A DNA stretch of 64,000 nt from Bradyrhizobium genosp. L (lineage in GTDB: Bacteria > Pseudomonadota > Alphaproteobacteria > Rhizobiales > Xanthobacteraceae), in the NCBI RefSeq assembly GCF_015624485.1, contig NZ_CP061378.1:3224001-3288000 (forward strand), in the 5' to 3' direction. Below are positions 55,020-63,656 of this stretch, one piece after another. Below the pieces are notes generated by a model. That model was not told the DNA's origin. It saw only the letters and a program-made list of their open reading frames with translations, and ran no database searches. Position numbers and translations under genes: made by a program. Each line of letters begins with the position of its first letter. Within the stretch, counting starts at the first letter, position 1.

Positions 55020-55295
55020 TCAAGAGCAGCTCGCGGTCCCAAACGGCACGTTCGGGAATGACCACTCGAACTTCTCGCCACTCAGGGTCGTGCAGTGCCG
55101 CGTCGCAGGCTGGGCCGGTGCGGCCGGAGCCGGGGTCGCGGCGGCATCGGGACGGTCGTCCTGTTTTGGGGCGTCGCTGGCTTGCGGCGCGGGAGATGCT
55201 GCGGGCTGCTCGGTGGCGGAGGCGAGCGTCACGCCGCACAAGCCGGTTGCGTGGGCCGCCAGAACCAGGACGGAAGTGAGAAGCAGCTTGTTCAT
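55020..55295 (-). CDS. Small exported protein with Ala/Pro-rich linker (91 aa)
   Basis: The gene has an excellent AAGAGGAGG ribosome binding site 6 bases before its ATG. The product has a signal peptide (MNKLLLTSVLVLAAHATG), a linker rich in Ala, Pro, Gln and Asp, and a short C-terminal domain with two cysteines (HCTTLSGEKFEWSFPNVPFGTASCS read in parts). No family recognised. It is convergent with the 210-aa exported protein gene. Confidence 0.7.
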   Translation of the reverse strand: MNKLLLTSVLVLAAHATGLCGVTLASATEQPAASPAPQASDAPKQDDRPDAAATPAPAAPAQPATRHCTTLSGEKFEWSFPNVPFGTASCS

Positions 55296-55415
55296 GAGTG
55301 CCTCCTCTTTTCGACGGAGCCGCGGTTCGTTCCGAATGCCATCCTAGACCAGAGAAGAGGATTTTCCGTGATCACGATCACGCCTGCACCGCGGAAACGC
55401 GCATGCGCGCGGCCC

Positions 55416-55450
55416 GTAGCCCGGATTTCGCTGCGCTCCATCCGGGCTAC
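55416..55450. repeat. Short inverted repeat, GTAGCCCGGAT family
   Basis: GTAGCCCGGAT and ATCCGGGCTAC are exact 11-base complements around TTCGCTGCGCTCC. This hairpin type is common between genes in Bradyrhizobium. It lies directly after the stop of the enoyl-CoA hydratase gene (right of it, on the complementary strand) and may help end its transcript. Confidence 0.75.
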
Positions 55451-55459
55451 AAAGGTCGT

Positions 55460-56230
55460 CTACCGCTTCCTGTCCAGAAAACCTTGCAACAGGCGCTGCG
55501 GCTCGCCGGTCAGGAAGGACTGCCCGAACACGCCGACGCTGAGATTGACGGACTCGGTCAGCGGCAGCTCTTCCCATTGCCGCAGCAGATCCTTCTGGAT
55601 GCGCAGCGCTTCGGGGCCGCATTCCAGCAGCGCCTTCACGGTGTGCTCGACGGCCTCGTCGAGGCCGCCGGGTTTTGCCACCTTGTCGACCAGCCCCCAC
55701 GCGAGTGCAGTGGGCGCGTCGATGTTCTCCGCGGTCATCATCAGGAAGCGGGCGCGGCCCCAGCCGATCAGGCGCGGCAACAGCGCCGCGTGAATCACCG
55801 AGGGGATGCCGACGCGGACCTCCGGCATGCCGAACATCGCATCATGCGCGGCGATGCGGACGTCGCAGGCGGCCGCGACCTCGAGCCCGCCGCCGAGGCA
55901 CCAGCCGGGCAGGCGGGCAATGACGGGCGCCGGGAATTTCCGCACGGCCTCGCAGAGGTCGCGCAGGCGGCTGATGAAATCCTCGGCGGAACGCTGGTCG
56001 AGCCGCGCCATCTCGCGGATGTCGGCGCCGCCGATCATGCTGCGCTCGCTCTCACCACGCAGGATCACGGCGCGGATCTCGCCGTTGGAGGCGAGGTGCT
56101 CAAGACCCTCGCGCACGCCGTCGGTGACGTCGGAGCTCAGGATGTTGAGCTTGCCCGCGTTGCAGATCACGAGCCGCACGACGCCTCTGGCGTCGCCCGC
56201 AATGCCGCAGTGGGGGTTGAGCATGTCCAT
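55460..56230 (-). CDS. Enoyl-CoA hydratase/isomerase family protein
   Basis: The roughly 256-residue crotonase-fold enzyme has the oxyanion-hole segments (SMIGGADIREM; GWCLGGGLEVAAACDVRIA) and both catalytic glutamates as in enoyl-CoA hydratase (GGGLEVAA and GMPEVRVGIPS). It would hydrate or isomerise an acyl-CoA; the GIPSV stretch differs from the classic GxxPGxGG, so a different reaction is possible. An in-frame ATG at 56266 is an alternative start and the frame stays open far upstream, but that part has no family match. It is divergent from the thioesterase gene. Confidence 0.88.
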   Translation of the reverse strand: MDMLNPHCGIAGDARGVVRLVICNAGKLNILSSDVTDGVREGLEHLASNGEIRAVILRGESERSMIGGADIREMARLDQRSAEDFISRLRDLCEAVRKFPAPVIARLPGWCLGGGLEVAAACDVRIAAHDAMFGMPEVRVGIPSVIHAALLPRLIGWGRARFLMMTAENIDAPTALAWGLVDKVAKPGGLDEAVEHTVKALLECGPEALRIQKDLLRQWEELPLTESVNLSVGVFGQSFLTGEPQRLLQGFLDRKR

Positions 56231-56330
56231 GGATGAGGTCTCGGAGCAGGGAACGGATCGCGTCATGTCCCGGACAAAGCGGGCCGCTGTCAAGGGAGCA
56301 GCAACGCAGTTGCGCGCGAGGGCCTGCTCC

Positions 56331-56352
56331 AATAGAATTACATTTATCATAC
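56331..56352. promoter_or_regulatory. AT-rich promoter site upstream of the PaaI-type thioesterase gene
   Basis: AATAGAATTACATTTATCATAC lies 14-35 bp before the ATG and agrees at 16 of 20 positions with the stretch before the thiolase gene at 50354. It overlaps the place where -10 would lie. A TetR gene is located two genes downstream and could bind it. Confidence 0.4.
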
Positions 56353-56365
56353 AAAAGGAGCCGCC

Positions 56366-56902
56366 ATGACTGCCGCCGCGACCGACCTGTTCTCGCCCGA
56401 TCTGCTGCGGGTCCGCGTGGTGGAATGGCAGGCGCCGGGGCCGGCCGCGAAGGTGGCGTCCGCGATGTCGGGCTGGGATGCGATGTGCGCGATCCGCGAC
56501 GGCATTCTGCCGCCGCCGCCGATGGCCAGACTGATCGGGTTTCGCATGGCCGTGGTCGAGCGGGAGCGGATCGTGATGGAACTCGATCCGCATGAGAGCC
56601 TGGAAAATACCATCGGGCTGATGCACGGCGCGACCGCAGCCGCGCTGCTCGACACCGCGATGGGCTGTGCGATCTCGACCGTGTTGCCGGCGGGGCAGAC
56701 CTCGGTGACGCTCGACCTCAAGCTGACCTATCTGCGCCCGCTCTCGGTTCGCTCGGGAACCATCGCCGCCGAGGGCAGGGTGGTCAAGCTCGGTCGCCAG
56801 ACCAGCTACGCCGAGGGCTTCGTTCGCGACGGCAAGGGCAATCTCGCAGTGCACGCAACGGCAACCTTTTCCATGATCGGAGAACCGGCAAAAGCGAAAT
56901 AG
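56366..56902 (+). CDS. PaaI-type hotdog-fold thioesterase
   Basis: This 178-residue protein has the hotdog landmarks of PaaI thioesterases: ENTIGLMHGATAAALLDTAMGCAI, with the Asp and Gly of the active region, and TLDLKLTYLRPLSVRSG. It hydrolyses acyl-CoA thioesters, often as a safety valve against CoA trapping. Site AAAAGGAG precedes the ATG. It lies 61 bp before the TetR gene and is divergent from the enoyl-CoA hydratase gene. Confidence 0.92.
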   Translation: MTAAATDLFSPDLLRVRVVEWQAPGPAAKVASAMSGWDAMCAIRDGILPPPPMARLIGFRMAVVERERIVMELDPHESLENTIGLMHGATAAALLDTAMGCAISTVLPAGQTSVTLDLKLTYLRPLSVRSGTIAAEGRVVKLGRQTSYAEGFVRDGKGNLAVHATATFSMIGEPAKAK

Positions 56903-56962
56903 CTGCAGCTTTTCCGCCGCAAATCTGTTATTATATGATTGGAAACATTTCATGAGACTGAC

Positions 56963-57577
56963 ATGCGCTATTCCAAGGAACACAAGCAGGAGACCCACGC
57001 CCGGATCGTGAAGAAGGCCGCAACGCGGCTGCGCGAGCGGGGCGCGCATGGCATCGGCGTCGCCGACCTGATGAAGGACGCCGGCCTGACCCATGGCGGT
57101 TTCTACGCGCATTTCGATTCGCGCGAGGCGCTGGTGATCGAGGCCTTCAGCTATGCGATGGACCGCGCCACCGAGCGCTGGCGCAAGGTGGTCGCCGAAG
57201 TGCCGGCCGAGAAGCGGCTTGCCACCATCGTCGACGGCTATTTGACGACCGTTCATCGCGACGATCCCGGCCAGGGCTGCGCGGTACCCTCGCTCGGCGC
57301 CGAGATCGCCCGCGAGAGCCCGAAGACCCGCAAGGCATTCGCGCAGAAGCTCGAGCAGATGATCGACATGATCGCCGACCAGATCAGTGATGTCCCGCGC
57401 AAGGCCGCGCGCAAGCAGGCGATGGCGACGCTGGCGACCATGATGGGCGCGATCGTGATGTCGCGGATCGCGGGCACCGGGGAAATGTCGGACGAGGTTT
57501 TGAGCGCCGGCCGCGAAGCGGCACTGGGCCGTGCCGCGGCGGCGAAGACGCCGGCCAAGAAGGCAAAGGTGAATTAG
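56963..57577 (+). CDS. TetR family transcriptional regulator
   Basis: The 204-residue regulator has an N-terminal TetR helix-turn-helix (RIVKKAATRLRERGAHGIGVADLMKDAGLTHGGFYAHFDSREALV read in parts) and a helical ligand domain. The GVADLM...GLTHGGFYAHF form is seen in TetR proteins of the acyl-CoA and aldehyde stress group. Ligand unknown. I prefer the ATG at 56963 to the TTG at 56939. It probably controls the thioesterase gene and perhaps its own. Confidence 0.9.
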   Translation: MRYSKEHKQETHARIVKKAATRLRERGAHGIGVADLMKDAGLTHGGFYAHFDSREALVIEAFSYAMDRATERWRKVVAEVPAEKRLATIVDGYLTTVHRDDPGQGCAVPSLGAEIARESPKTRKAFAQKLEQMIDMIADQISDVPRKAARKQAMATLATMMGAIVMSRIAGTGEMSDEVLSAGREAALGRAAAAKTPAKKAKVN

Positions 57578-57595
57578 GCGAACTCTTTCCTCATC

Positions 57596-57717
57596 GTCGT
57601 CCCGGCGAAGGCCGGGACCCATAACCCCAAATGTTATTTGTTTGACTCCGCTGGGATCGCAAATCCCGTCAACAACACTACCCTGTGGTAATGGGTCCCG
57701 GCCTTCGCCGGGACGAC
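57596..57717. repeat. Intergenic inverted repeat with 26-bp arms, GTCGTCCCGGCGAAGG family
   Basis: Its 26-base ends are identical to those of the element at 50507, but the 70-base centre is different and AT-richer. It lies between two convergent genes. Confidence 0.9.
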
Positions 57718-57724
57718 GGCGGAA

Positions 57725-58639
57725 TTATTCGCTGCCAAACAGCGCCCGCTCGGCTTCCACCGTCTCGTAGATGTAATCCGCCACCGCGCGGATCCGCGCC
57801 AGGTCCTTGCTGTCGGCGTGCATCAGGAGCCAGAAGGTGCGGGAAATCCGCACCTCTTTCGGCAGCACCGGCTGCAATTCCGGATGCGCTGATGCCATGA
57901 AATGCGGCAGCACGGCGATGCCGAAGCCGGCGATGGTGGCGTTGAGCTGCGCGATCAGGTTGGCGCTGCGGAATTTCGCGGAGATCTTTGGCGAGACCTG
58001 CGGCAGGTAGTCCAGCTCCGGCGTGAACAGAAGTTCCTCGATGTAGCCGACGAAGCGATGCTTCGGCAGGTCCGCGCGGGTGGCAATGGTCGGCGCCTGC
58101 GCGAGATAGGCGGGTGCGGCATAAAGCCCGAGCGTATAGTCCAGGAGCTTGCGGCCGACGATGCGGCCTTCCTTTGGCATGGTCAGGCTGATCGCGATGT
58201 CGGCCTCGCGCTTGGAGAGCGAGAACAGCCGGGCGGTCGCGACCAGTTGCAGATCGAGATCGGGATGCCGCTCGGTCAGCTTGACCAGCCGCGAGGCCAA
58301 AAAATGGCTGCCAAAACCGTCGGGCGCGCCGATCCGCACCGTGCCGGTGAGGTGCGCGCGCGAACCGCCGACCGCCTCCTGGTTGGCGACGATGGTGGAT
58401 TCCATCGCCTCCGCGCTGTCGGCGACACGCTGGCCGGCCTCGGTGAGGAGATAGCCGGTCTTGCGCCGATCAAACAGTTTTGCGGAGAGGTGGCGCTCCA
58501 ACCGGTCGACACGCCGGATTACTGTGGCATGATCGACGCCGAGCTGCTTGGCGGCAGCCGACACCGAGCCGCCGCGCACGATCGCCAGCACGAAACGGAA
58601 GTCGTCCCAGTCGATCGTGCCGCCGCCTTGATCCAGCAT
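57725..58639 (-). CDS. LysR family transcriptional regulator, probable regulator of the valine catabolic operon
   Basis: The roughly 304-residue protein has the LysR winged helix (DWDDFRFVLAIVRGGSVSAAAKQLGVDHATVIRRVDRLERHL read in parts) and an effector domain (VRIGAPDGFGSHFLASRLVKLTERHPDLDLQLV). It starts at 58639; an in-frame start at 58696 would add 19 residues with no family match. It is divergent from mmsA, with a palindrome between them, which suggests it activates the valine/isobutyrate operon. Confidence 0.92.
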   Translation of the reverse strand: MLDQGGGTIDWDDFRFVLAIVRGGSVSAAAKQLGVDHATVIRRVDRLERHLSAKLFDRRKTGYLLTEAGQRVADSAEAMESTIVANQEAVGGSRAHLTGTVRIGAPDGFGSHFLASRLVKLTERHPDLDLQLVATARLFSLSKREADIAISLTMPKEGRIVGRKLLDYTLGLYAAPAYLAQAPTIATRADLPKHRFVGYIEELLFTPELDYLPQVSPKISAKFRSANLIAQLNATIAGFGIAVLPHFMASAHPELQPVLPKEVRISRTFWLLMHADSKDLARIRAVADYIYETVEAERALFGSE

Positions 58640-58670
58640 TTCCGCACATCTATGGTGCAATTTATCGGAC

Positions 58671-58683
58671 TTGTATCCTACAA
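58671..58683. promoter_or_regulatory. Palindrome in LysR/mmsA divergent promoter, candidate LysR box
   Basis: TTGTATCCTACAA has perfect 5-bp arms around TCC and lies 32 bp from the LysR start and 76 bp from mmsA. It fits the T-N11-A form of LysR sites. Confidence 0.45.
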
Positions 58684-58758
58684 AATGCAGGGTCAATAGA
58701 GTTTGTAAAGCGATCTCGCCGCTGTCAGCGGCGATTCCTGTCCTAAGGGAGGTTTTCC

Positions 58759-60255
58759 ATGCGCGCAGTCGGACATTTCATCGGTGGCAAGGAGGTCAAG
58801 GGCACCTCGGGCCGCACGGCCGACGTCTTCGAGCCGATGACCGGCGACGTCCAGGCCAAGGTGGCGCTGGCCTCCAAGGCCGAAGTGCGCGCCGCGGTCG
58901 AGAACGCCAAGGCCGCGCAGGGCGAATGGGCCGCGACCAACCCGCAGCGCCGCGCCCGCGTGATGATGAAGTTTGTCGAGCTGGTGCAGCGCGACTACGA
59001 CAAGCTCGCCAATGTCCTGGCGCGCGAGCACGGCAAGACCGTTCCCGACGCCAAGGGCGATATCCAGCGCGGCCTCGAGGTCGCCGAGTTTGCCTGCGGC
59101 ATCCCGCATCTGATGAAGGGCGAATACACCGAAGGCGCCGGCCCCGGCATCGACATCTATTCGCTGCGGCAACCGCTCGGCGTCGTCGCCGGCATCACGC
59201 CGTTCAACTTCCCCGCGATGATCCCGATGTGGAAATTCGCGCCCGCGATCGCCTGCGGCAACGCCTTCATCCTGAAACCGTCCGAGCGCGATCCCGGCGT
59301 GCCGATGATGCTCGCCGAACTCATGATCGAGGCGGGCCTGCCGGCCGGCATCCTCAATGTCGTCAACGGCGACAAGGAAGCCGTCGACGCCATCCTCGAC
59401 GATCCCGATATCAAGGCGATCGGCTTCGTCGGCTCGACGCCCATTGCGCAATATATCTACGAGCGCGCCGCGCAGACCGGCAAGCGCTGCCAGTGCTTCG
59501 GTGGCGCCAAGAACCATGCCATCGTGATGCCCGACGCCGATATGGACCAGGCCGTCGACGCGCTGATCGGTGCCGGCTACGGCTCGGCCGGCGAGCGCTG
59601 CATGGCGGTGTCGGTCGCGGTCCCCGTCGGCAAGACCACCGCCGACCGGCTGATGGAAAAGCTGATCCCGCGCGTCGAGTCGCTCAAGATCGGCACCTCG
59701 GTCGATCCGTCGGCCGATTACGGCCCGCTGGTGACCCGCGAGGCGGTCGAGAAGGTCAAGAGCTACATCGACATCGGCGTCAAGGAAGGCGCCACCCTCG
59801 CGGTCGACGGCCGCGGCTTCAAGATGCAGGGCTACGAGAACGGCTTCTATCTCGGCGGCTCGCTGTTCGACAACGTCACCAAGGACATGCGGATCTACAA
59901 GGAAGAGATTTTTGGCCCCGTGCTCTCGGTCGTGCGTGCCAAGGACTATCACGAGGCGCTGGCGCTGCCCTCGGATCACGACTACGGCAATGGCGTTGCG
60001 ATCTTCACCCGCGACGGCGACGCCGCGCGCGACTTCGCGGCCAAGGTCAATGTCGGCATGGTCGGCATCAACGTGCCGATTCCGGTGCCGATCGCCTATT
60101 ACACCTTCGGCGGCTGGAAGAAGTCCGGCTTCGGCGATCTCAACCAGCACGGTCCGGATTCGGTCCGCTTCTATACCAAGACCAAGACGGTGACCTCGCG
60201 TTGGCCGTCCGGCGTCAAGGACGGTGCGGAGTTCTCGATCCCGACGATGAAGTGA
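58759..60255 (+). CDS. mmsA: CoA-acylating methylmalonate-semialdehyde dehydrogenase
   Basis: At 498 residues this matches MmsA in length and motifs: TPFNFPAMIPMWKFAPAIACGN, GSTPIAQYIYERAAQTGKRCQCFGGAKNHA (read in parts) and the catalytic cysteine in GSAGERCMAVSVA (about residue 285). It oxidises methylmalonate semialdehyde to propionyl-CoA with NAD and CoA, the last step of valine degradation. AAGGGAGG precedes the ATG. It begins the operon with acyl-CoA dehydrogenase, hydrolase and mmsB. Confidence 0.95.
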   Translation: MRAVGHFIGGKEVKGTSGRTADVFEPMTGDVQAKVALASKAEVRAAVENAKAAQGEWAATNPQRRARVMMKFVELVQRDYDKLANVLAREHGKTVPDAKGDIQRGLEVAEFACGIPHLMKGEYTEGAGPGIDIYSLRQPLGVVAGITPFNFPAMIPMWKFAPAIACGNAFILKPSERDPGVPMMLAELMIEAGLPAGILNVVNGDKEAVDAILDDPDIKAIGFVGSTPIAQYIYERAAQTGKRCQCFGGAKNHAIVMPDADMDQAVDALIGAGYGSAGERCMAVSVAVPVGKTTADRLMEKLIPRVESLKIGTSVDPSADYGPLVTREAVEKVKSYIDIGVKEGATLAVDGRGFKMQGYENGFYLGGSLFDNVTKDMRIYKEEIFGPVLSVVRAKDYHEALALPSDHDYGNGVAIFTRDGDAARDFAAKVNVGMVGINVPIPVPIAYYTFGGWKKSGFGDLNQHGPDSVRFYTKTKTVTSRWPSGVKDGAEFSIPTMK

Positions 60256-60266
60256 TCACCACAGCC

Positions 60267-60348
60267 GTCATTGCGAGCGTAGCGAAGCAATCCATCTTTC
60301 CCCGCGTGGAGACATGGATTGCTTCGTCGCTTCGCTCCTCGCAATGAC
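60267..60348. repeat. Intergenic inverted repeat, GTCATTGCGAGCG family
   Basis: GTCATTGCGAGC and GCAATGAC-ended right half pair, with inner AAGCAATCCAT/ATGGATTGCTT. It sits inside an apparent operon, between mmsA and the dehydrogenase gene, and may reduce transcript passage there. Confidence 0.85.
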
Positions 60349-60362
60349 GAGAGGGCATTGAG

Positions 60363-61508
60363 ATGCAGTTCGCTCTCAACGAGGACCAGATCGCCATTCG
60401 CGACATGGCGCGGGCGTTTGCGGCAGAAAAGATCGCGCCGCATGCGCTGCGCTGGGATGAGGAGAAGCATTTCCCTGTCGAGGTGATGCGCGAGGCCGCA
60501 GGCCTCGGCATGGGCGGCATCTACATCAAGGACGATGTCGGCGGCTCCGCGATGACGCGGTTCGACGCGGCGCTGATCTTCGAGGCGCTGGCGACGGGTT
60601 GTCCGACCACATCAGCCTTCATCTCGATCCACAACATGGCGTCCTGGATGATCGATGCCTTCGGCAACGACACCCAGCGCCACAAATGGCTGCCAAAGCT
60701 TTGCACCATGGAGTTCTTGGCGAGCTATTGCCTGACCGAGCCGGGCGCCGGCTCCGACGCCGCGGCGCTCCGGACCCGCGCGGTGCGTGACGGCGATCAT
60801 TACGTGCTCAACGGCCAGAAGCAGTTCATCTCCGGCGCCGGCAGCACCGACATCCTGGTGGCGATGGTGCGCACCGGCGGCGAGGGTGCTGGCGGCGTTT
60901 CGACAATAGTGATCGACGGCAAGACGCCCGGCGTCTCGTTCGGCGCCAACGAGCGCAAGATGGGCTGGAACGCGCAACCGACCCGCGCCGTCGTGTTCGA
61001 GAACGCGCGCGTGCCGGTCGCAAACCGGCTTGGCGACGAGGGCATCGGCTTCAAGATCGCGATGGCCGGCCTCGACGGCGGCCGGCTCAACATCGCGGCG
61101 TGCTCGCTCGGCGGTGCGCAGGCCGCGCTCGACAAGGCTCTCACCTACATGAAGGACCGCAAGGCCTTCGGAAAACGCCTCGACGAATTCCAGGCGCTGC
61201 AATTCAAGATCGCCGACATGGCGACCGAGCTGGAGGCCGCGCGGACCTTCCTGTGGCGTGCCGCGGCCGCGCTCGATCGCAAGGACCCGGACGCCACCCA
61301 GCTCTGCGCGATGGCCAAACGCTTCGGCACCGATGTCGGCTTCGAGGTCGCCAACCAGGCGCTACAACTGCATGGCGGCTACGGCTACCTCAGCGAATAC
61401 GGCGTCGAGAAGATCGTGCGCGATCTGCGCGTGCACCAGATTCTCGAAGGCACCAATGAGATCATGCGGCTGATCGTGTCGCGCAAGCTGATCGAGGGCG
61501 CGCGATGA
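60363..61508 (+). CDS. Acyl-CoA dehydrogenase, probable isobutyryl-CoA dehydrogenase
   Basis: The 381-residue flavoprotein has the full acyl-CoA dehydrogenase layout: CLTEPGAGSDAAALRTRA in the middle domain, KAFGKRLDEFQALQFKIADMATELEAART, and LHGGYGYLSEYGVEKIVRDLRVHQILEGTNEIMR (read in parts), with the catalytic base region at the EGTNEI end. Its place between mmsA and the hydroxyisobutyryl-CoA hydrolase assigns it to isobutyryl-CoA oxidation. It overlaps the next gene by 4 bp. Confidence 0.93.
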   Translation: MQFALNEDQIAIRDMARAFAAEKIAPHALRWDEEKHFPVEVMREAAGLGMGGIYIKDDVGGSAMTRFDAALIFEALATGCPTTSAFISIHNMASWMIDAFGNDTQRHKWLPKLCTMEFLASYCLTEPGAGSDAAALRTRAVRDGDHYVLNGQKQFISGAGSTDILVAMVRTGGEGAGGVSTIVIDGKTPGVSFGANERKMGWNAQPTRAVVFENARVPVANRLGDEGIGFKIAMAGLDGGRLNIAACSLGGAQAALDKALTYMKDRKAFGKRLDEFQALQFKIADMATELEAARTFLWRAAAALDRKDPDATQLCAMAKRFGTDVGFEVANQALQLHGGYGYLSEYGVEKIVRDLRVHQILEGTNEIMRLIVSRKLIEGAR

Positions 61509-62587
61509 ACGATGTGGCTGCGGCAGAGGGCGATCTGATCGCCCGCAAGGAAGGTTCGGCGGGCATCATCCGGCTCAACCGACCGAAGGCGATCAATGCC
61601 GTGACGCTGGAAATGTTTCACGGCATCGACAAGGCGCTCGACGCGTTCGAGGCCGATGCCGAGGTCGCCGTCATCGTGCTGGAAGGCGCCGGTGAACGCG
61701 GGCTGTGCGCCGGCGGGGATATCCGCGCGCTCTGGGAAAGCTCCAAGGTCAAGGGCGACCTCGGCAAGATCCTGTGGCGCGACGAGTACATCCTCAACGC
61801 GCGGATCAAGCAATTCCCAAAACCCTATGTCGCCTTCATGGACGGCATCGTGATGGGCGGCGGCGTTGGCCTGTCGGCGCACAGCCGCCACCGCGTGGTG
61901 ACGGAGCGGACAAAACTTGCGATGCCCGAGGTCGGTCTCGGCTTCTTCCCCGATGTCGGCGGCACCTATCTGTTGTCGCGTTCGCCGGGCGAGCTTGGCG
62001 CGTACTTCGGTCTGACCGGCACCACCATGAATGGTCCGGATGCGATCCATGCGAGATTCGCCGATGCCGTGGTGCCGAGTGCGAAGTTGCCGGAGTTGCG
62101 CGAAGCGCTGACCAAGGTTCGGCAAGGCACGAATTCGGTCGAGGTCGACAGATTGATCGCCGGCTTTGCCACTGGCGACACGACCGGCCCGGTCGCTGCG
62201 CAGCAAGCCAGGATCGATGGCTGGTTCGCGCATGACCGGATGGAAGACATCGTCGCGGCGCTGACGTCAGATGGATCGGATCTGGCGCAGGCGACCTTGA
62301 AGATGCTCGGCGAGAAATCGCCGCGCGGCATGGTGGTGACGCTGAAGCTGCTGCGGCTGGCGCGCGGCACCTCGACGCTCGAAGAGTGCCTGCTGCGCGA
62401 ATATCGCGCCGCGCTGGAGGTATTCGCCAGCGACGATTTCCGCGAGGGCGTGCGCGCGGCCGTAATCGACAAGGACCGCAATCCGAAGTGGCAGCCAACC
62501 CGCATCGAGGACGTGACGCCGGAGATGCTGGCGCCTTATTTCGCCGAGATCGGCGCCGACGAACTGACTTTTCCGAACAGCAAATAG
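61505..62587 (+). CDS. 3-hydroxyisobutyryl-CoA hydrolase
   Basis: The 360-residue crotonase-superfamily protein has the hydrolase markers: GERGLCAGGDIRALWESSK, VMGGGVGLSAHSRHRVVTE, and MPEVGLGFFPDVGGTYLLSR with the glutamate and aspartate of the active site. Its extended C-terminal helical domain separates it from ordinary enoyl-CoA hydratases. It releases 3-hydroxyisobutyrate for the dehydrogenase encoded next. The start overlaps the dehydrogenase stop by 4 bp, so translation is coupled. Confidence 0.93.
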   Translation: MNDVAAAEGDLIARKEGSAGIIRLNRPKAINAVTLEMFHGIDKALDAFEADAEVAVIVLEGAGERGLCAGGDIRALWESSKVKGDLGKILWRDEYILNARIKQFPKPYVAFMDGIVMGGGVGLSAHSRHRVVTERTKLAMPEVGLGFFPDVGGTYLLSRSPGELGAYFGLTGTTMNGPDAIHARFADAVVPSAKLPELREALTKVRQGTNSVEVDRLIAGFATGDTTGPVAAQQARIDGWFAHDRMEDIVAALTSDGSDLAQATLKMLGEKSPRGMVVTLKLLRLARGTSTLEECLLREYRAALEVFASDDFREGVRAAVIDKDRNPKWQPTRIEDVTPEMLAPYFAEIGADELTFPNSK

Positions 62588-62612
62588 AAACGCCGCAAGC
62601 GGAGGAATCACC

Positions 62613-63500
62613 ATGGCACACGTCGCATTCATCGGGCTCGGCAACATGGGCGGGCCGATGGCGGCCAATCTGGTCAAGGCCGGCCACAAGGTGACCGCGT
62701 TCGACCTGGTCGCGGCCTCCCGCGAGCAGGCCAAGGCCGACGGTGCCGCGATCGGCGAGAGCGGCGCCGGCACGGTGAAGGGCGCCGACATCGTCATCAC
62801 GATGCTGCCGGCCGGCAAGCACGTGCTTGGCGTCTGGAACGAGGTGCTCCCGCACATGGCCAAGGGCACGCTGATCATCGATTGCTCGACCATCGACGTC
62901 GAGAGCGCGAAGGCGGCGCATGCGCTGGCGGCAAAGCACGGCATGGCCTCGGTCGACGCGCCGGTCTCCGGCGGTACCGGCGGTGCCAAGGGCGCGACCT
63001 TGACCTTCATGTGCGGCGGCGAAGACAAGGCGTTCGCAGCGGCCCAGCCGGTGCTGGTCAACATGGGCAAGAAGATCGTACATTGCGGCGGCGCCGGCGC
63101 GGGGCAGGCGGCCAAGATCTGCAACAACATGATCCTGGGCATTTCCATGATCGCGGTCGGCGAGGCCTTCGTGCTGGCCGAGAAGCTCGGCCTGTCGCAT
63201 CAGGCGCTGTTCGACGTCGCCTCGACCTCGTCGGGCCAGTGCTGGTCGCTCACCACCTATTGCCCGGTTCCCGGCCCGGTGCCGACCTCGCCGGCGAACA
63301 ACGACTACAGACCGGGTTTCGCCTCCAACCTGATGGTCAAGGACCTCACGCTGGCGCAGGACGCAGCCCATGCCGCCGGCGCGGTCACGCCGCTCGGCAA
63401 GCATGCGCAGGAGATCTATAAGACCTTCGACGCTGAGGGTCACGGCGGGGTCGACTTTTCCGGAATTATCCAGCACGTTAGAGCACTTGCCCCGAAATAA
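62613..63500 (+). CDS. mmsB: 3-hydroxyisobutyrate dehydrogenase
   Basis: The 295-residue NAD-dependent enzyme has the Rossmann motif FIGLGNMGGPMAANLVKAGH, the substrate-binding APVSGGTGGAKGATLTFM and the catalytic lysine in GAGQAAKICNNM (about residue 171). It turns 3-hydroxyisobutyrate into methylmalonate semialdehyde, the substrate of MmsA. GGAGGA precedes the ATG. Together with the upstream genes it completes the lower valine pathway. Confidence 0.95.
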   Translation: MAHVAFIGLGNMGGPMAANLVKAGHKVTAFDLVAASREQAKADGAAIGESGAGTVKGADIVITMLPAGKHVLGVWNEVLPHMAKGTLIIDCSTIDVESAKAAHALAAKHGMASVDAPVSGGTGGAKGATLTFMCGGEDKAFAAAQPVLVNMGKKIVHCGGAGAGQAAKICNNMILGISMIAVGEAFVLAEKLGLSHQALFDVASTSSGQCWSLTTYCPVPGPVPTSPANNDYRPGFASNLMVKDLTLAQDAAHAAGAVTPLGKHAQEIYKTFDAEGHGGVDFSGIIQHVRALAPK

Positions 63501-63506
63501 ATCGCC

Positions 63507-63633
63507 GTCATCCTGAGGTGCGAGCGGAGCGAGCCTCGAAGGATGGAGAGACGGTGTCTGTGGCCGTCCTTCGAGACGCCGCGCGACGCGCGGCTCCTCA
63601 AGCGACAACGCGGAGGCGTTGCGCAGGGATGAC
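63507..63633. repeat. Intergenic inverted repeat, GTCATCCTGAGGTGC family
   Basis: The left GTCATCCTGAGG end faces CGCAGGGATGAC at the right, and CCTCGAAGGATGG pairs with CCGTCCTTCGAG inside. It separates mmsB from the next gene on the same strand. No second copy is in the window. Confidence 0.75.
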
Positions 63634-63656
63634 GTCATCATACGTGGTGAAGCCGG

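Noticed and set aside
56267..57622. Upstream extension of the enoyl-CoA hydratase frame across the thioesterase and TetR genes
   Set aside because: The extension lies opposite two well-supported genes and shows no domain; the real start is near 56230 or 56266.
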